Source: Heliopora coerulea
Taxonomy: Eukaryota; Cnidaria; Anthozoa; Scleralcyonacea; Helioporidae
DNA length: 64,000 nucleotides
Reading direction: 5' to 3'
Assembly (NCBI GenBank): GCA_030142905.1
Contig: JASJOG010000141.1
Coordinates: 124,001 to 188,000 of the forward strand
The stretch's first letter is position 1, and every line of letters begins with the position of its first letter. The position numbers were made by a program, and so were the translations under genes. Below are positions 23,481 to 47,000 of the stretch, piece after piece. The notes below the pieces were generated by a model. That model ran no database searches. It saw nothing but the letters and a program-made list of their open reading frames with translations, and had not been told where the DNA came from.

Positions 23481-24302
23481 TACCGTATTTATTCTATTAA
23501 ACGGCTTGTGCGTTTATTTAAAAAAACACTTTCAGAAGGAGGCGTCTATTAGAGAGACGCGTTTGTTAGAGAGGGGCATTTAATTAAAAAATTTTAACTT
23601 CGTACAGATAACAAATGCATTATCCTAATACCGAAATCAATATGCACAAACTTCAAACATATGCTGTTCAAACGCGAAATGCGGCAAAATACATCGCGTT
23701 TTTAAATATAAACAGTCATTGTAATATGAGAATAAAACCAAAATTTTTACGTCATGTAACAACGAAATGTTTACACAATGTCAATGTCAGTTATGTCATC
23801 GTCTTCCCCCTCGTTGTCCACTGTATAATTTTCATCTACAGCATCTTCAACGTCAGATTCTGAGATGTCTTTAAAAGGGTCTGGCCGTTCGCATTCCGTC
23901 AAGACCGAAAGCTGCGATTGAAGCTGCGTCGCACCAGCTGCACATGGCTGATCTCTCTTAAAGCAATGAATACAGAAAAGGAGAGGTGGGTCTAGTCGTA
24001 TCGGGTATCTTTAAAGCCAGAACCAAGTCAAAAGTTTGTGCGAGGATTCTCCATGAAGAACTGACGCGTATCAAAGATACATATACTCATTTTGAATTCG
24101 GCTACGAACAGTCAATGACCTACAAACAACCTTATCTTATAAAATATCTACCTATGGTGTCTTACATTCTCAAAGGATCGTTTATTAGGGAGAGGCGTTT
24201 ATTAGAGAGAGGCGTTTAATTCAATTTTTCGCAAATTATGGGGGCGTTTATTAGAGAGAGGCGTGTATTGGATAGTAGGCGTTTAATAGAATAAATACGG
24301 TA
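23481..24302. mobile_element. Internally deleted DNA transposon
   Basis: The left end 'taccgtatttattctattaa' followed by 'acgg' is inverted at the right end ('gcgtttaatagaataaatac' then 'ggta'). Just inside both ends are repeated GGCGTTTATTAGAGAGAGGCG-type units (23542-23575 and 24180-24265). On the minus strand at 23771-23977 a 68-codon frame resembles a transposase C terminus, so the element is a decayed or internally deleted relative of an autonomous transposon. Confidence 0.75.
23771..23977 (-). pseudogene. Transposase C-terminal remnant
   Basis: The minus strand reads CIHCFKRDQPCAAGATQLQS, then an acidic tail (PDPFKDISESDVEDAVDENY, then DNEGEDDDITDIDIV) and a stop. A Cys-Phe-Lys segment followed by an acidic tail ending at a stop is how DDE-type (pogo/Tigger-like) transposases commonly end. 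I infer that family from memory. The catalytic region is absent. Confidence 0.5.
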
Positions 24303-25410
24303 ACTCCCATGCATAACGTAAATCCCGCTAACTGTTTTCCCCTTCAATTAGTTTATAATCATATGAACAGATACATAAGTCGCGCTGAAAGAGGCGCACA
24401 GACTCCGCAGAATATAATAGAAGCTGAAATCTAATAATGATAGAGTGATATGACAGAATGTCTTGGTACGTGTCTTCTGGGAAGCTCAGGACGCTAGTAT
24501 AGGTGACCACCCAGTTATTCTGTTGTGCCATAGTTGGTAATTACTAGGCTGGCAAGAATGGACGATAAGCGAATTCTCGATATTACTTGAAAAGAACGAA
24601 TATTTTACCGTTACAAGGTTAACTAACTTAAGGGCTTTCCATTTCTACGTACGATCAGGTTGGTCAGTCTGTTTATTTTAAAAAGAAACAGAGTAATTTT
24701 GAGGACTGAGGCCGGCCGGCCTGGATGAATTTCGGCCTAAATTAAATGAACCGCGAAGTCCATTCGGCCACAGACTCAAGAGTTCGCTGACCCATTTTCA
24801 AAATTGAGCGCACTGACATTTAAAAGAGTTTTGCCATGAACCTCTCGGAACACTCAATTTCACCTTATTGTCATGGAGTTGAAAATGACCACACACGGGC
24901 CAAGATTCTGGTAAACCTCTTCATGATGACTGAAATTTGTTCTGACACCTCGGATTAAAGATTGTGATTTTATGTCAGCAATGTGTCTCAAAAAAGTGCA
25001 GATCACCGGTCTTGTTAAGGGCAAAAAGAGTAATTTTAATTAAATCCTAGTCTGCCAGAATTGAATCTAATCTCCAGAATGTTGTGATTTGGTTTCTTTG
25101 CAATACATGTCGAACTTTATTTTTTCCTCGATCCCTTAGCCAGGGAAATTGGACAATGTATCCTTGCTTTTATCTTCTTTAAATATATTATTAATACGGA
25201 TATGATAATCTTTCATAATCCATGGTTTTCCTGGTTTATATCACTGTCATAATATTTCTGCTTCCTTTGCTGCTTCTTATAACATTAAAAAATGACAGCT
25301 TTTCCTTATTATTAGCCTGCACAGACTTTCTTCATGCTTGGACCTTACTCATAGGGCCCGTTCACACTAGCTAGTTAGATTGATCTCAGAGCAGATCTCA
25401 ACAAATTCCT
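24303..25410. other. Unassigned intergenic DNA
   Basis: No convincing gene or repeat. A 'gggcccgttcacacta' block at 25355 resembles the ends of MITEs elsewhere in the window but has no partner nearby. Confidence 0.45.
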
Positions 25411-25411
25411 T

Positions 25412-25412
<1 letters not shown>

Positions 25413-25453
<41 letters not shown>

Positions 25454-25623
25454 CCCCCACATTTCGATGTTGTTGAGCACTCTACGGACATATAAGGATA
25501 ACCAATAGCGTTAAGCAATGCCCATCGCTCGAGTAGCGGTTTGAGCACTCTGGTCCCTTATCGATCCAAGTTCGTTCCGAGCTGCACTGATGAGCTGTAG
25601 TACAGCGAAACGTACGTCTGCAG

Positions 25624-25670
<47 letters not shown>
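25413..25670. repeat. Unique-looking 175-bp segment between two (AT)n arrays
   Basis: (TA)n at 25413-25452 and (AT)n at 25629-25670 bracket a segment with 'gagctgtagtacagcg', itself a small inverted repeat, followed by 'aaacgtacgtctgcaga'. The bracketed layout suggests a repeat unit that spread with its flanking microsatellite, but only one copy is visible here. Confidence 0.6.
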
Positions 25671-25672
<2 letters not shown>

Positions 25673-26141
25673 TTGGTTATTTTCGTAATTGAGATGGTTA
25701 GTGTGCCCAGCAAATGGTTTTAGGCAAAATCATAATAAAGGCTTAATATTTGAAGAATATGTTATAATTTAGATATTGTTCAAGTAACAAGCTTTGGGTT
25801 CATTGTCACTTTTGTCAAGTACATTTGTTGGGCAATTTTATTCATTACACGAGTTCGCTTTCTTCCTGGTTCCTCCATTGCAACGAGTTGGTTATTTACC
25901 TAAATTATCTGGGGTCTTGTTTCGATTCCGGTGGTTCAGGTTACTTCACCTCACCGCGGCCTGTCTCCCATTCAAATGTGCTCACATTTATCTGTGCTCA
26001 CTTAGTGCTACCTTTCAAACAAACCGATACACTGCTACGGTCATTTTGATAAATTTCTTGGTAGATCAATTCGAGGCTGGCTCAAGGTTTGCGAAGAAAG
26101 AATATTGGTCGAATTAGCTCAACGTCATTAAACGTTGAGAG

Positions 26142-26495
26142 ATGCCACCCGGCAAACCTTGGGGAACAATTGAGAAGCCAAACATGGGCCTTGGACACCA
26201 GAAGATGAGCGCCGAACAGATCGAGCAAATGGTGGAACGGCTAAGCTCTCCTAAAAAGAACTCAGAGTCAGGAAAGAAAAAGCGAAGTACACCAACGCAG
26301 AAGCGACTGCGGTTTGACAAGGAGCGAGTGGACGCCATGTTGGAAAGACTTGCTAACAAGGAAGTTAACCGAACGAAAACACCAGACACCAATAGAGTTT
26401 GCCCTCACAAGAAAGTCTGGGGAGCCGTGCTGAACTCTTACGCCTGGAACGGATTAAATCATCAAGCGATTTTGTGTAACGAAGAAAGCCCTTGA
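26142..26495 (+). CDS. Uncharacterised single-exon protein A (117 aa), paralogue of 27600-27950
   Basis: I do not recognise the function. The ATG at 26142 has a purine at -3 and the frame is uninterrupted. Near residue 5 is KPWGTIEKP, then GLGHQKMSAEQIEQMVERL, a Lys/Ser-rich linker, a second helix-like motif KERVDAMLERL at about residues 61-71, then TPDTNR and NSYAWNGLN. The two 'S/E..(I/V)..M(V/L).RL' motifs look like an internal repeat. The neighbour at 27600 shares the N-terminal KPWGTI, both RL motifs, the DTNR/DSNR block and the C-terminal N(S/T)(Y/F)A(W/C)xGxN, which argues that both are real genes. The protein is basic, with no signal peptide or membrane segment. Short proteins with repeated '..RL' motifs and PWG-type starts include ciliary microtubule-associated proteins, but that link is a guess. 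Confidence 0.7.
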   Translation: MPPGKPWGTIEKPNMGLGHQKMSAEQIEQMVERLSSPKKNSESGKKKRSTPTQKRLRFDKERVDAMLERLANKEVNRTKTPDTNRVCPHKKVWGAVLNSYAWNGLNHQAILCNEESP

Positions 26496-27072
26496 AACAA
26501 AGCATTTGAGGATTTATTGTGGATTCAAAAAGACACGCTGCATAGCAACAGTGACATGAATTGGCGCATCGGGAACATTTAGAGGTTCCTTTGCTTCGTG
26601 TTTTATGGATAAACGCAGTTCGTTGAAATGATGCTGGTACTGAGCAGATCAGTTGCATTTGGAAGGTGAATTTGCGTTCGCCCTAGCTCAAATCTTTGAC
26701 TTACCGAAAATTCAGGTGCTCTTAGCTTAAAATTTAACGTAAACACGATGTGAAAGTTGGCAAGTTGGAAAGTTAAATTAAACATCCAAATCAAACATTA
26801 ATCCCAAAAATACTTCCGTTACCTAACGTGCTTGACCCAGCGCTTACTTTAAATTTTAGAACATTTTCGATTTCTTTGAGCTATATAGAGAGAGAACTGA
26901 GAGCAACCAAACGACATAAAAATGCTCACGACATATTACTCTTCAGAGCCACAATCTACGTATAGACACCGTATAGGTTTGTTTCTTCGAATGAAACTTT
27001 AAACTTCAAGATCGCAGTTCTAACAAATGGCGTTTAAACACATTTAATGGCTACTATCGCGGGAACAATATA

Positions 27073-27324
27073 TCACGGAAAGCGTAATTCCTCCAGACAC
27101 CACACCTTGGCTGTATATTTTTTGCGGTGTCCGTTTGCAGGATTAGAGGACTTCAAGTTCAACGCATAAAACGACCTGTCCCAGAACAATAGCCTCTTAT
27201 CCATGTCAAAAGAGAGGAAATAATCTGCAAGGGAGGCTGAATGCTTGACACAGGTTGGAACTCGGACTGGCAAGAGATTATCTTGTAATCTCTCTAGATC
27301 TAGTAGCACGACTTTCGTATCCAT
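27073..27324 (-). CDS. Doubtful 83-codon open frame between the paralogues
   Basis: It starts MDTKVVLLDLERLQDNLLPV and reads to a stop at 27073. Composition is protein-like with a central FDMDKRLLFWDRSFYALNL stretch, but no family, splice context or second copy supports it. It lies opposite the likely promoter region of the 27600 gene. Confidence 0.2.
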   Translation of the reverse strand: MDTKVVLLDLERLQDNLLPVRVPTCVKHSASLADYFLSFDMDKRLLFWDRSFYALNLKSSNPANGHRKKYTAKVWCLEELRFP

Positions 27325-27599
27325 CTACCCTTGATTGTTACAATATGTCTGTTAAATCACACATTAAGTTAAGCTTCTGTGATAAGGTTTTGAATAATGA
27401 TACAGTCCGGCACCATGGCAACAACTTTGTTCGTAGCCTGACCGGATTACCGGTACTGTTCGGCGAAGGAAAACGATAAACTCAACGCCAAACGAAGACT
27501 GTTTCTCTGATTTGGTTAGAATTTTGAACCCGGAGTAAGGAAAACAAAGTCGAAGGACGCTAAAACGACGCGACAAGGCTGAGAAAATAACCCAGTAGA

Positions 27600-27950
27600 A
27601 TGCAAGTGATGAACACGAGTAAAATACGAAAACCTTGGGGAACAATAACACATCCCAAAGAACGAAATCCAGGAAATCTTTTGGGCTACCAGAAGCTTTC
27701 AAGTAAAAAAATCAGTGAGTTGACTAGCAGGCTGTACCAAGAAGACTGGCTGGAAAAACGCGAAAAATCGCGGTCTGGATTACACAAAGGAGAAATGAAA
27801 CCTTTACGTAAAAGGACGGCTTCAGAGGTCGAAGAGATTGTGAGGCGACTGACTTATAAAGCGGAGAAAAATGTCACGGACAGCAATAGAACAGGCTCGA
27901 TGAAGGAGATGGGAATTTTCAACACTTTTGCTTGCAAGGGGTGGAACTAA
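27600..27950 (+). CDS. Uncharacterised single-exon protein B (116 aa), paralogue of 26142-26495
   Basis: A tandem, same-strand, diverged copy of protein A, starting about 1.1 kb after its stop. From residue 10 it reads RKPWGTITHP, then LLGYQKLSSKKISELTSRL, a Lys/Arg-rich linker, TASEVEEIVRRL, then TDSNRTGSMKEMG and NTFACKGWN at the very C terminus. Conservation with protein A is confined to these blocks and the linkers differ freely, as expected for paralogues under selection at a few contact motifs. The first ATG (27600, A at -3) is used here; a second in-frame ATG at 27609 is an alternative. Protein B stops right after GWN, while protein A carries 13 extra residues. Function is unknown. The strongest evidence for coding status is block conservation within a single open exon in each copy. 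Confidence 0.7.
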   Translation: MQVMNTSKIRKPWGTITHPKERNPGNLLGYQKLSSKKISELTSRLYQEDWLEKREKSRSGLHKGEMKPLRKRTASEVEEIVRRLTYKAEKNVTDSNRTGSMKEMGIFNTFACKGWN

Positions 27951-28099
27951 CAGCTGTATTAACTTCTGGACGGTAGTTCCATTTGAAACTTCCTAACAGT
28001 CAGATACATGAATTTCCAAAGGCTAGACCAATAGTTACGGGAACCATTAAGTATTTTGGTCAAATACAAAACAACGGTAATTCCGAACAATATTCCTGA

Positions 28100-28105
28100 A
28101 ATAAA
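28100..28105 (+). promoter_or_regulatory. Candidate poly(A) signal for protein B gene
   Basis: AATAAA about 150 bases after the stop codon at 27950. Confidence 0.4.
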
Positions 28106-28184
28106 CCGTTGTTTTGTGTTATACTAGACCAAAGATTGCCTGCCGGATTCGTAGGCAATTCGGAGACTTCATTCGAATTCAAAG

Positions 28185-28465
28185 TAGCTGTTTACACTTA
28201 AGTAACGAATCCCGTACAGAAAGTCTTCGGATTGCTCACGAATCCAGATGAATACGAATCCGGAAATGAACAGCATATTTTGAATCCGGATAGCTTAGAC
28301 TCTGGAGAAATCTTTCTCATTTTTGTGAAATGCTTCGACAAGAAAGTACTGTTTGCTTTAACGTGAGCATGCAATTAATCCTGATATTTCTTCCTGTGTA
28401 AACGGTCAACGAATCCGAATACTTTTTGAATCAGAAGACTTTTGCTGTAGTGTAAACGTAGCCTA
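28185..28465. mobile_element. Probable MITE with imperfect inverted ends
   Basis: The left 'gtagctgtttacacttaagt' and, reverse complemented, the right 'ggctacgtttacactacagc' are similar. The interior has repeated 'aatccg/cggatt' blocks in both orientations. There is no coding frame. The right boundary lies about 320 bases from the COPS2 poly(A) signal. Confidence 0.5.
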
Positions 28466-28787
28466 AATGAGTTAGACGTTTGTGTCCGTCAAGCTTTGTT
28501 GTTGAACCAAGCAGTCAGACGCTGAGCTTTTTGTTTCATGAAAAACAAGGAACTCTAGGCATGAACAGCAAAGTTTATGTTCGGAATGAATGGATAATTA
28601 CGTGTTTATATTTAACTTTACTTGGAGACAACAGAAGATATATTGGTTCATCAAGGCAAAGAGGCGTACAAGGTCCTTATAGAGGCCATTAAACTTTACG
28701 AGCTATGTTAAATCTCGTTATTGTGATAAATGGTGCATTTTTACAAAAAAATAAATGATGATAAACGATCAGTGTGATAGGAAAGCG

Positions 28788-28793
28788 TTTATT
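28788..28793 (-). promoter_or_regulatory. COPS2: COPS2 poly(A) signal
   Basis: AATAAA on the minus strand 39 bases beyond the COPS2 stop codon, giving a short 3' UTR. No better signal lies closer. Confidence 0.7.
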
Positions 28794-28831
28794 CAACAAA
28801 TATAACGAAGAACACATAAGAACTCTCGGCT

Positions 28832-40487
<11,656 letters not shown>

Positions 40488-41062
40488 CTTTCAAAATGGC
40501 AAATGTGGCAGCTAAATCGTAATCGCAAACGAAATAGAGGAAGAATCGATCTGTTCAACAAGTGATCAGTGTAAAGACTGCGTACATTTCCTTAGTTGTA
40601 ATCAGTGGTTGTAATCAAATTGATTCGGAAGCCATCGTACAGCCGACGGAAAGGCACGTTGTGGATCGTGATCTGATCAGTGGATCGGCCATTTGTAAAT
40701 GACGCGAACAAAATACTTGTTCTACAAAAGCCATTATTAGTTTAAAAACGCAACAAACACAACCTGTTTCCCAAAAAAGGAACTTTGCTAGCTTTAAAGG
40801 ATGTTAAATATGGCAATATTTATCTGGACTTAGCTTTCTGTGGGAAAGCTGTTTTACTTAGTTTCGCATGAAATTATGAGTTCAAGTGATGTACGTCCAG
40901 TACAAAAATATAAAGTGCTGAACCCTATTTTGCCATTGGTGCGAGTCTTTTTGTCGGAAAATCTGGATTTGTTTTGGGTTGTCTACGTACAATAGTTAGA
41001 AGCAAGGTTCAGGTATCCTGAAGGATGGAAGTTTACTGTTACCAACTGTGATTAAAAACAAT
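40488..41062. promoter_or_regulatory. Shared (bidirectional) promoter region of COPS2 and MAU2
   Basis: Only 575 bases separate the two divergent start codons, so both 5' UTRs and both core promoters must lie here unless 5' non-coding exons lie beyond. No TATA box sits at a sensible distance. An inverted CCAAT box (attgg) lies at 40935-40939, and ETS-like GGAA cores at 40628 and nearby. The stretch 40600-40700 is less AT-rich than its surroundings. Confidence 0.7.
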
Positions 41063-44000
41063 ATGGCTGCTGCATTTGACAACAACAGTGGCTACGTTTC
41101 ACTTCTTGGAATCGCCGATGCTTTTCTGAAATCTAATCCGCCACGGATAAGACACTGTATACATTGCCTCGAAGCCGTTTTCAACTATCAACTACCTCCA
41201 CAATTAGAAGCACACGTGCGAGTACAATTGGGAAGCATATTATTGAAATATACACAAAATGTCGATTTGGCACGATCACATCTTGACCGATCTGTAAGTA
41301 CTACACCCACTTGATTAATGAAGCTTTTAAAATCGTAAAGGACTGAAGTTGCAGGAGAACATTTTATGTCGCAACCCTATCCCTTATAACCCCAAAGCGA
41401 GACATTTGTGAGAATTAAATGGAGTAGAAAATACGAGTTCAATATGTTGAAGTGTGAGATTATGTTTGACTTACTGACAGTAATATTAATGTGATGTCAT
41501 TTACAATTCGTGATTATTTTTGTCAAAACTCCAAGTACGGAGTCTAATGTACACTACACGTACGTAATTATCTAAATGTTCTTCATATCTTTTCAGGTTG
41601 TGCTCATACAATCAGTATCCTTTGAGATATGAAATTTGTGTCACAAACAAAGAAATATCAGGAAAAAAGCTCAAAAGTTGTGTTAACTTTATTAAACTAC
41701 AATATAAAAATGGAACTTGTTCCTATTGTTTCAATCCAAAAACATTCATCAGATTATTTTCATAACCATGAAGGGTAATACGTAAGGGAAATAGAAGAGT
41801 TACACTATAATTTACATGGATGCACAGAATTTAGAAAAATGTTTTTGACCCCTTTATGTTATTGTATAGTACTGTAAATAACCAACAAGTTAGGTTTTAG
41901 TTGTCATGGATAAAACATTGTATGGTCTGGCAATAGCAGTGACCTGAATGTTTAACTAGTATGGCAGTGACAGAGTCATTTTTCTAAGGTCTTTGTACAA
42001 ATTTTCAGGAGCTCCTGGTGCATCAAAGTGTAAGCCACCAACTGCCAACCTCCAGTTCCATTGTGACCACTTTGTCATGATTATATTAATTTTCATCAGA
42101 TGTGGAACTAGTGGTCTCAAATTAGAACATTTTATCTTGTTCATTGCTGAGTTCAATAACCATAATAACCATTGTTTATCATTACCCAAAGCAAAATTAC
42201 AAAATGCCAGTTTTGGGCTTAAGTTACCATTCCTCCCTAGAATCAGGCCAGTTCCTTCTCTCTGTTGAATAAAACTGTCTGGCATTGGCTAGTCTGAGAA
42301 ACAAACTTTGTTTACTTAATAGATGGATGGGCGAAGGGGTAAAGCAGGATAAATTTTTTATTCTAAACCCCAGGCTGGCCAGGATGTCTCCTCCTGAAAA
42401 ATAAAATAGTGTGTCATTTGCCAAATGAAAATTACTACTGACAGTATACTGTAATGTAATATTTTGTCATTTGATAAGTTAATCACATTAGTCTTTAAAA
42501 CTGTCTCAACTCTTTCCCTGTACGATTAGTCTTCTGTTATTTTACTCCAGCTACTGTAACTACATATGATTTTTGCTTCTGTAGAAGAGAGGACCTGCTG
42601 GGAAAGAGTTATAACTACAGCATCTCAATTAACTCTTTTCCAGTACATGTCTCCTATTATCTAACTCTGGCTAATGTAATATAAGTTTTCAAGTGGAGAA
42701 GTCCTGCTGGGAAAGGGTTTTTGTTGTGTCTTCTGGTTTTCCATGTTGTCCTATATATTAATAATGTTCCACCATATTGTTTTCTAAATCATTGTGAATG
42801 CATGTCCACTGTTTTATCCTTGACATACTTTCTAATTTAAGCTTGGGCCAGGGTTTGAAGATCTGTTATGCCAAGCAGTAACTCATCTTACAGAAATTTT
42901 TAAAACACAAGTAAGTTGATGTTGGAAAATTACCTCAAAAATGCAGTTACTACAAGATTTTAATCTAAAGCATCCATTTTAATCTAAAGCATCCAAGTGC
43001 AGCTGGGACAGAAAAAAAAATTAACAACAGAAAGAATAGAACACATGGTGTTGCACTGTGTTTTTAAATTAAAATAAAGTGCATGCTAAAACAAACTGAA
43101 AATAATAAATATTTCACTAGTACAGTAAAATTTCAGTGGTACCCCCTAAGACTTTAAAGACACAGGCTTCATGGTTGATAACTACATGTCTTTGGTTGCA
43201 TGCTACTGAACAGAGCAGATTAAGTTTTTAGGCTGTAGACAGTGCTGCCAAGAGCTACTGCAGGCCCTGGGGGGGAGACTCAAATGTAAAGAAGTTGGTA
43301 GTCTCCATCCAGTCAAAAATTAATTTGACTAATCTCTCTAACTATCAGGTGGAATGAAGCTTCGTATTCTTTAATTTTCAGGATTTTTCACAAGACATTT
43401 AATTTACCCAATAAATTCACAATAGTGCACTAATGTCTCACCATATGAGCTTCAGAAATGTATAAAAGCAGTTCTAAACTTGGATAAATATAAGTAATAC
43501 CAAGTACAGGATTTTATAGCAAGTTTACAAATGTTATTTCATATATATCTAGTCAATTCAGTATTGCCATGAATGATGAACCCATACCACCCATGTTCTA
43601 AAGTGCTACTTTTAGTGAAACCATGCAATTTAATGTTGTACAATTGAAAACATTGTGTAATATAAAGTCATTTTTTTGTGTTTGGATGTGGGAGTTGCCA
43701 AATTGGAATGCAAAAATAATCATATATTGTTTTATCTTGCTTATAAGCACAGATGGCACTTGGCCATTAGTTCTTTATTCTAGTGGTAAAGATCTGAATT
43801 CAACATAATACTTCCCAACCAACTGGGCCCCTTGATTTCTTCTGGACCTGGGATCAATTTGACCCCACTACCCCACCCTCTCAGCAGTACTGACTATAGA
43901 CCTTGTCAAAATAATATGTACTGGTCAATACATATACTTAAATCACTAGAGAGAACATGTATAGCAAATGAGACCACATTGTGTGGTACTCTATAAGTTA

Positions 44001-47000
44001 CAGTTACTGACTGAGTAACTTTAGTTTCTGAAATGTAATTATTACCAATAAATAAGTCCTGACATGTGAGATTCTTTTGTGCCACATTCTGTGTGTAGCT
44101 TTTGTTTGTCCTCTTTTGAAGCTATGTCTGTCCAGAAAAAACAGTTGGATAGCATTGTACTTTGTCAATATAACTTGTGAGGTAATTTTCATTAGTGATC
44201 ATTCTTTTACCTTCCAGAACCAGCCTCGTGCAGCAATACCATTCTTACAAGTTGCCCTAAAAGCAACTCAAGTTCCAATTCATCATTCCTGGCATTATCA
44301 ATTGTTGTTTCACCTTGCAGTAAGTCTGTAAGGCCTGATCAGCAAAGTTAAAAATGGTTACTAACTCACACAAATTCTTCACTGTTTAATTTGGTTTACT
44401 GGTAGTTTAAACAATACAGTATTAACATTTTATTTACCTTATTGTTACTCAAGAAGTGCTGCCACAAAAATGCTTGAGGAAGGACTTACCCTGTTCTTTG
44501 GGCTCACATCTTTTCTCTATTTCATGGTTACCTCTTACTTACTATAATTTCAAACCCTTTTTAATGTTGTCTACCCAGTATAAATTATTCTGCTATACAG
44601 GTACAGCATGAAAATGTACAACCAAGTTATCAAAAGACTATTCAGACATTTGAGTTCAATTCTTGCTGTATTTTACTGATGTTGTGCTATAGGAACTTCA
44701 TGCTTCTGCAAATGAGATGCCAAATGCCATTGAAGTACTTCTAGCTGGAGAACAATTTGCTCAGCAAAATGGCTCAGAATACATGAGGTAATCTTTATCA
44801 TTTTTTACATCCAACAGTGTACTGCATCTCTGTTCACTTTCTGTCCCATTTAGTTCATAAATCCATCCCATCCCATTGTCACCCTCCATTCCATCATCTA
44901 TCATTGGCCCATCTCTAAGCTTGTGTATCCACCAATTCATCTATCCATCCATCCATTTGTACATCTCATTTTTTGACAGGGCACTACCTTTGAACTTTTT
45001 CTATGTTGATTCAGAACTGCCTGCACAGCATTCCATTATATTTTTTAATTTAATTTTTAATTTAACAAATTTCCAATTATTAATTATATTAAAATAATCT
45101 ATACACAATAGAAAAATAAAAATAAAAACACATTGTGGCCACTGGCAACAGGGCAAGGCCTCAATCTAAGGCCAGTGACCAGTTATTTAAAAAAGAAAAA
45201 GATAAAATAAACAAATAAAGAACAAATTAAAAACAATGCAATAATTAGCCACAACAAAAATTCAATTTCAATTGACTTGTAGCATTCCCACACATATAGC
45301 ATGTCAACTTCCAAGTTTGCTGATGAGTGGTGTCAAATGTATTCTCCATATGTTCTTTACAATGACATTTATTCATCCATTCAGCAACTTATAATGGACC
45401 ATCTGCTTGTCTGTATTTAACATGTACATGTATACGGTGTTCAGTTTCACAATCAAGGCTTCAGATATTGCCAGATCAAACCAGGGAATAAAGACTTTTC
45501 CACTTATTCACTTTTTATTATTGCTATTATCTTCTTTTTTTCAGGTGTTTGTTTATTTTGAGCAGAGTTCTGGTAATTATGAATGTTAATATGTATAGTT
45601 TGTTATTAAATAATTGTTCAAAACTAAAAGTGTGATCACAATTTTTGCATTGCATAATTATCAATGATGCACCACAAGTACAAAGCCCATGTCTTAGCTG
45701 AAACTTCATGACAACAATCATGCATTGTATTAAGTGAGAGATTTCCTGGGATGGTAGGGGTGAAAGGTACTGGTACTAGATTTTAGAAATCTTTAGCTGC
45801 TATCTCCTATCTGCTGATAATCCCAAGCACAGCTGCTTGTCAAATAGGGATGTTACCAGCTCCCTCAGTTTCGTGAGTTTCTTTATAATCTCATTAGGTG
45901 AACCAATTTAAGGTTGATTTAATTACAGGTGTAGAAGGAATTGCTATCTGTCCTTAAATGTTGTCAAGGTGATAAAAGGTCTGAATTTCTGAATATTCAG
46001 GCTACTGAATAACTTGTTTTAGGCTAAAATAGGCCATTTCTGAACTACATTTTCAGCCATCTCTGAAACAGGCTTGTGCTAAATGTTTCACATGAAAGTT
46101 AGGTTTTACATCAAAGGTTGTGAGGCTCATTTCAGGATAGACAAAGAGGGGTGATTCAGAAATGGCTCATTGATCTCTTCAATGAAAGCTCTTAAAGAAC
46201 GTGTTTTGAAAAGTAATTTTTAAACTCTTGAAATGTTTTCTAATTTTCTTTTTTTCTTGTATGAAATGCAGTATTTGCTAGTGATACATGATTACAACCA
46301 GGCTTCTCTGATACTAACAAGTTTTGGTCCATATTTGGAGATGTGGCGAGGTCCACAATTTCAAGGAGAACATATCAGAATATTTTACCTGGCTCTGCAA
46401 GTCTGGCTTGGTATTGCTTCAGGACAGGTGTGGTAAATTGTGGTAAAGGGTTTTGTAGAAGTCAGTTGTGAAAGCAAAGGGATGTGAAGGGCTAAAAGGA
46501 AATGAAGGGAAAGGATAGAAGGAAAGGGAATGGAAAGAGTGAGAAGGTAAGGTAAGAAAAGTGAATAGAGAGAGGTAGTAACTGGAAGGAATGAGAAGGG
46601 AATGGGAAGGGAAGGAAGGGAAGAGAAAGGAAGGAATAGAAACATGATAGAAAGCAATGTCAGTGAAGTGACAATGCATTGGAGTGCAGTATTGATTGAC
46701 TGGTGAAGCAGTAAAGTTAACTGGTTAAGTGATATGAAGTGAAAGTAAGGTGAAATTAAAATAACCAAAGTGCAATGCAGAAGAAAAATGAAATGGAGTG
46801 TATTGAAGTTTAAGGTAGGAGAGTGAAGTGATGCAGTTTGATGTGTGATGAAGTTACAATAATTTTGACTTGAAGTGAAAGAGAAATGAAGTGGAGGAGA
46901 GTGGAGTGAAGTGAAAGAAGTAAAGTAAAGTGAAATGAAAAGGAAGTAAAGTGAAGTGAAATGGAGTGGAGTGAAGTGAAGTGAATTGAAGTGAAAGAGA

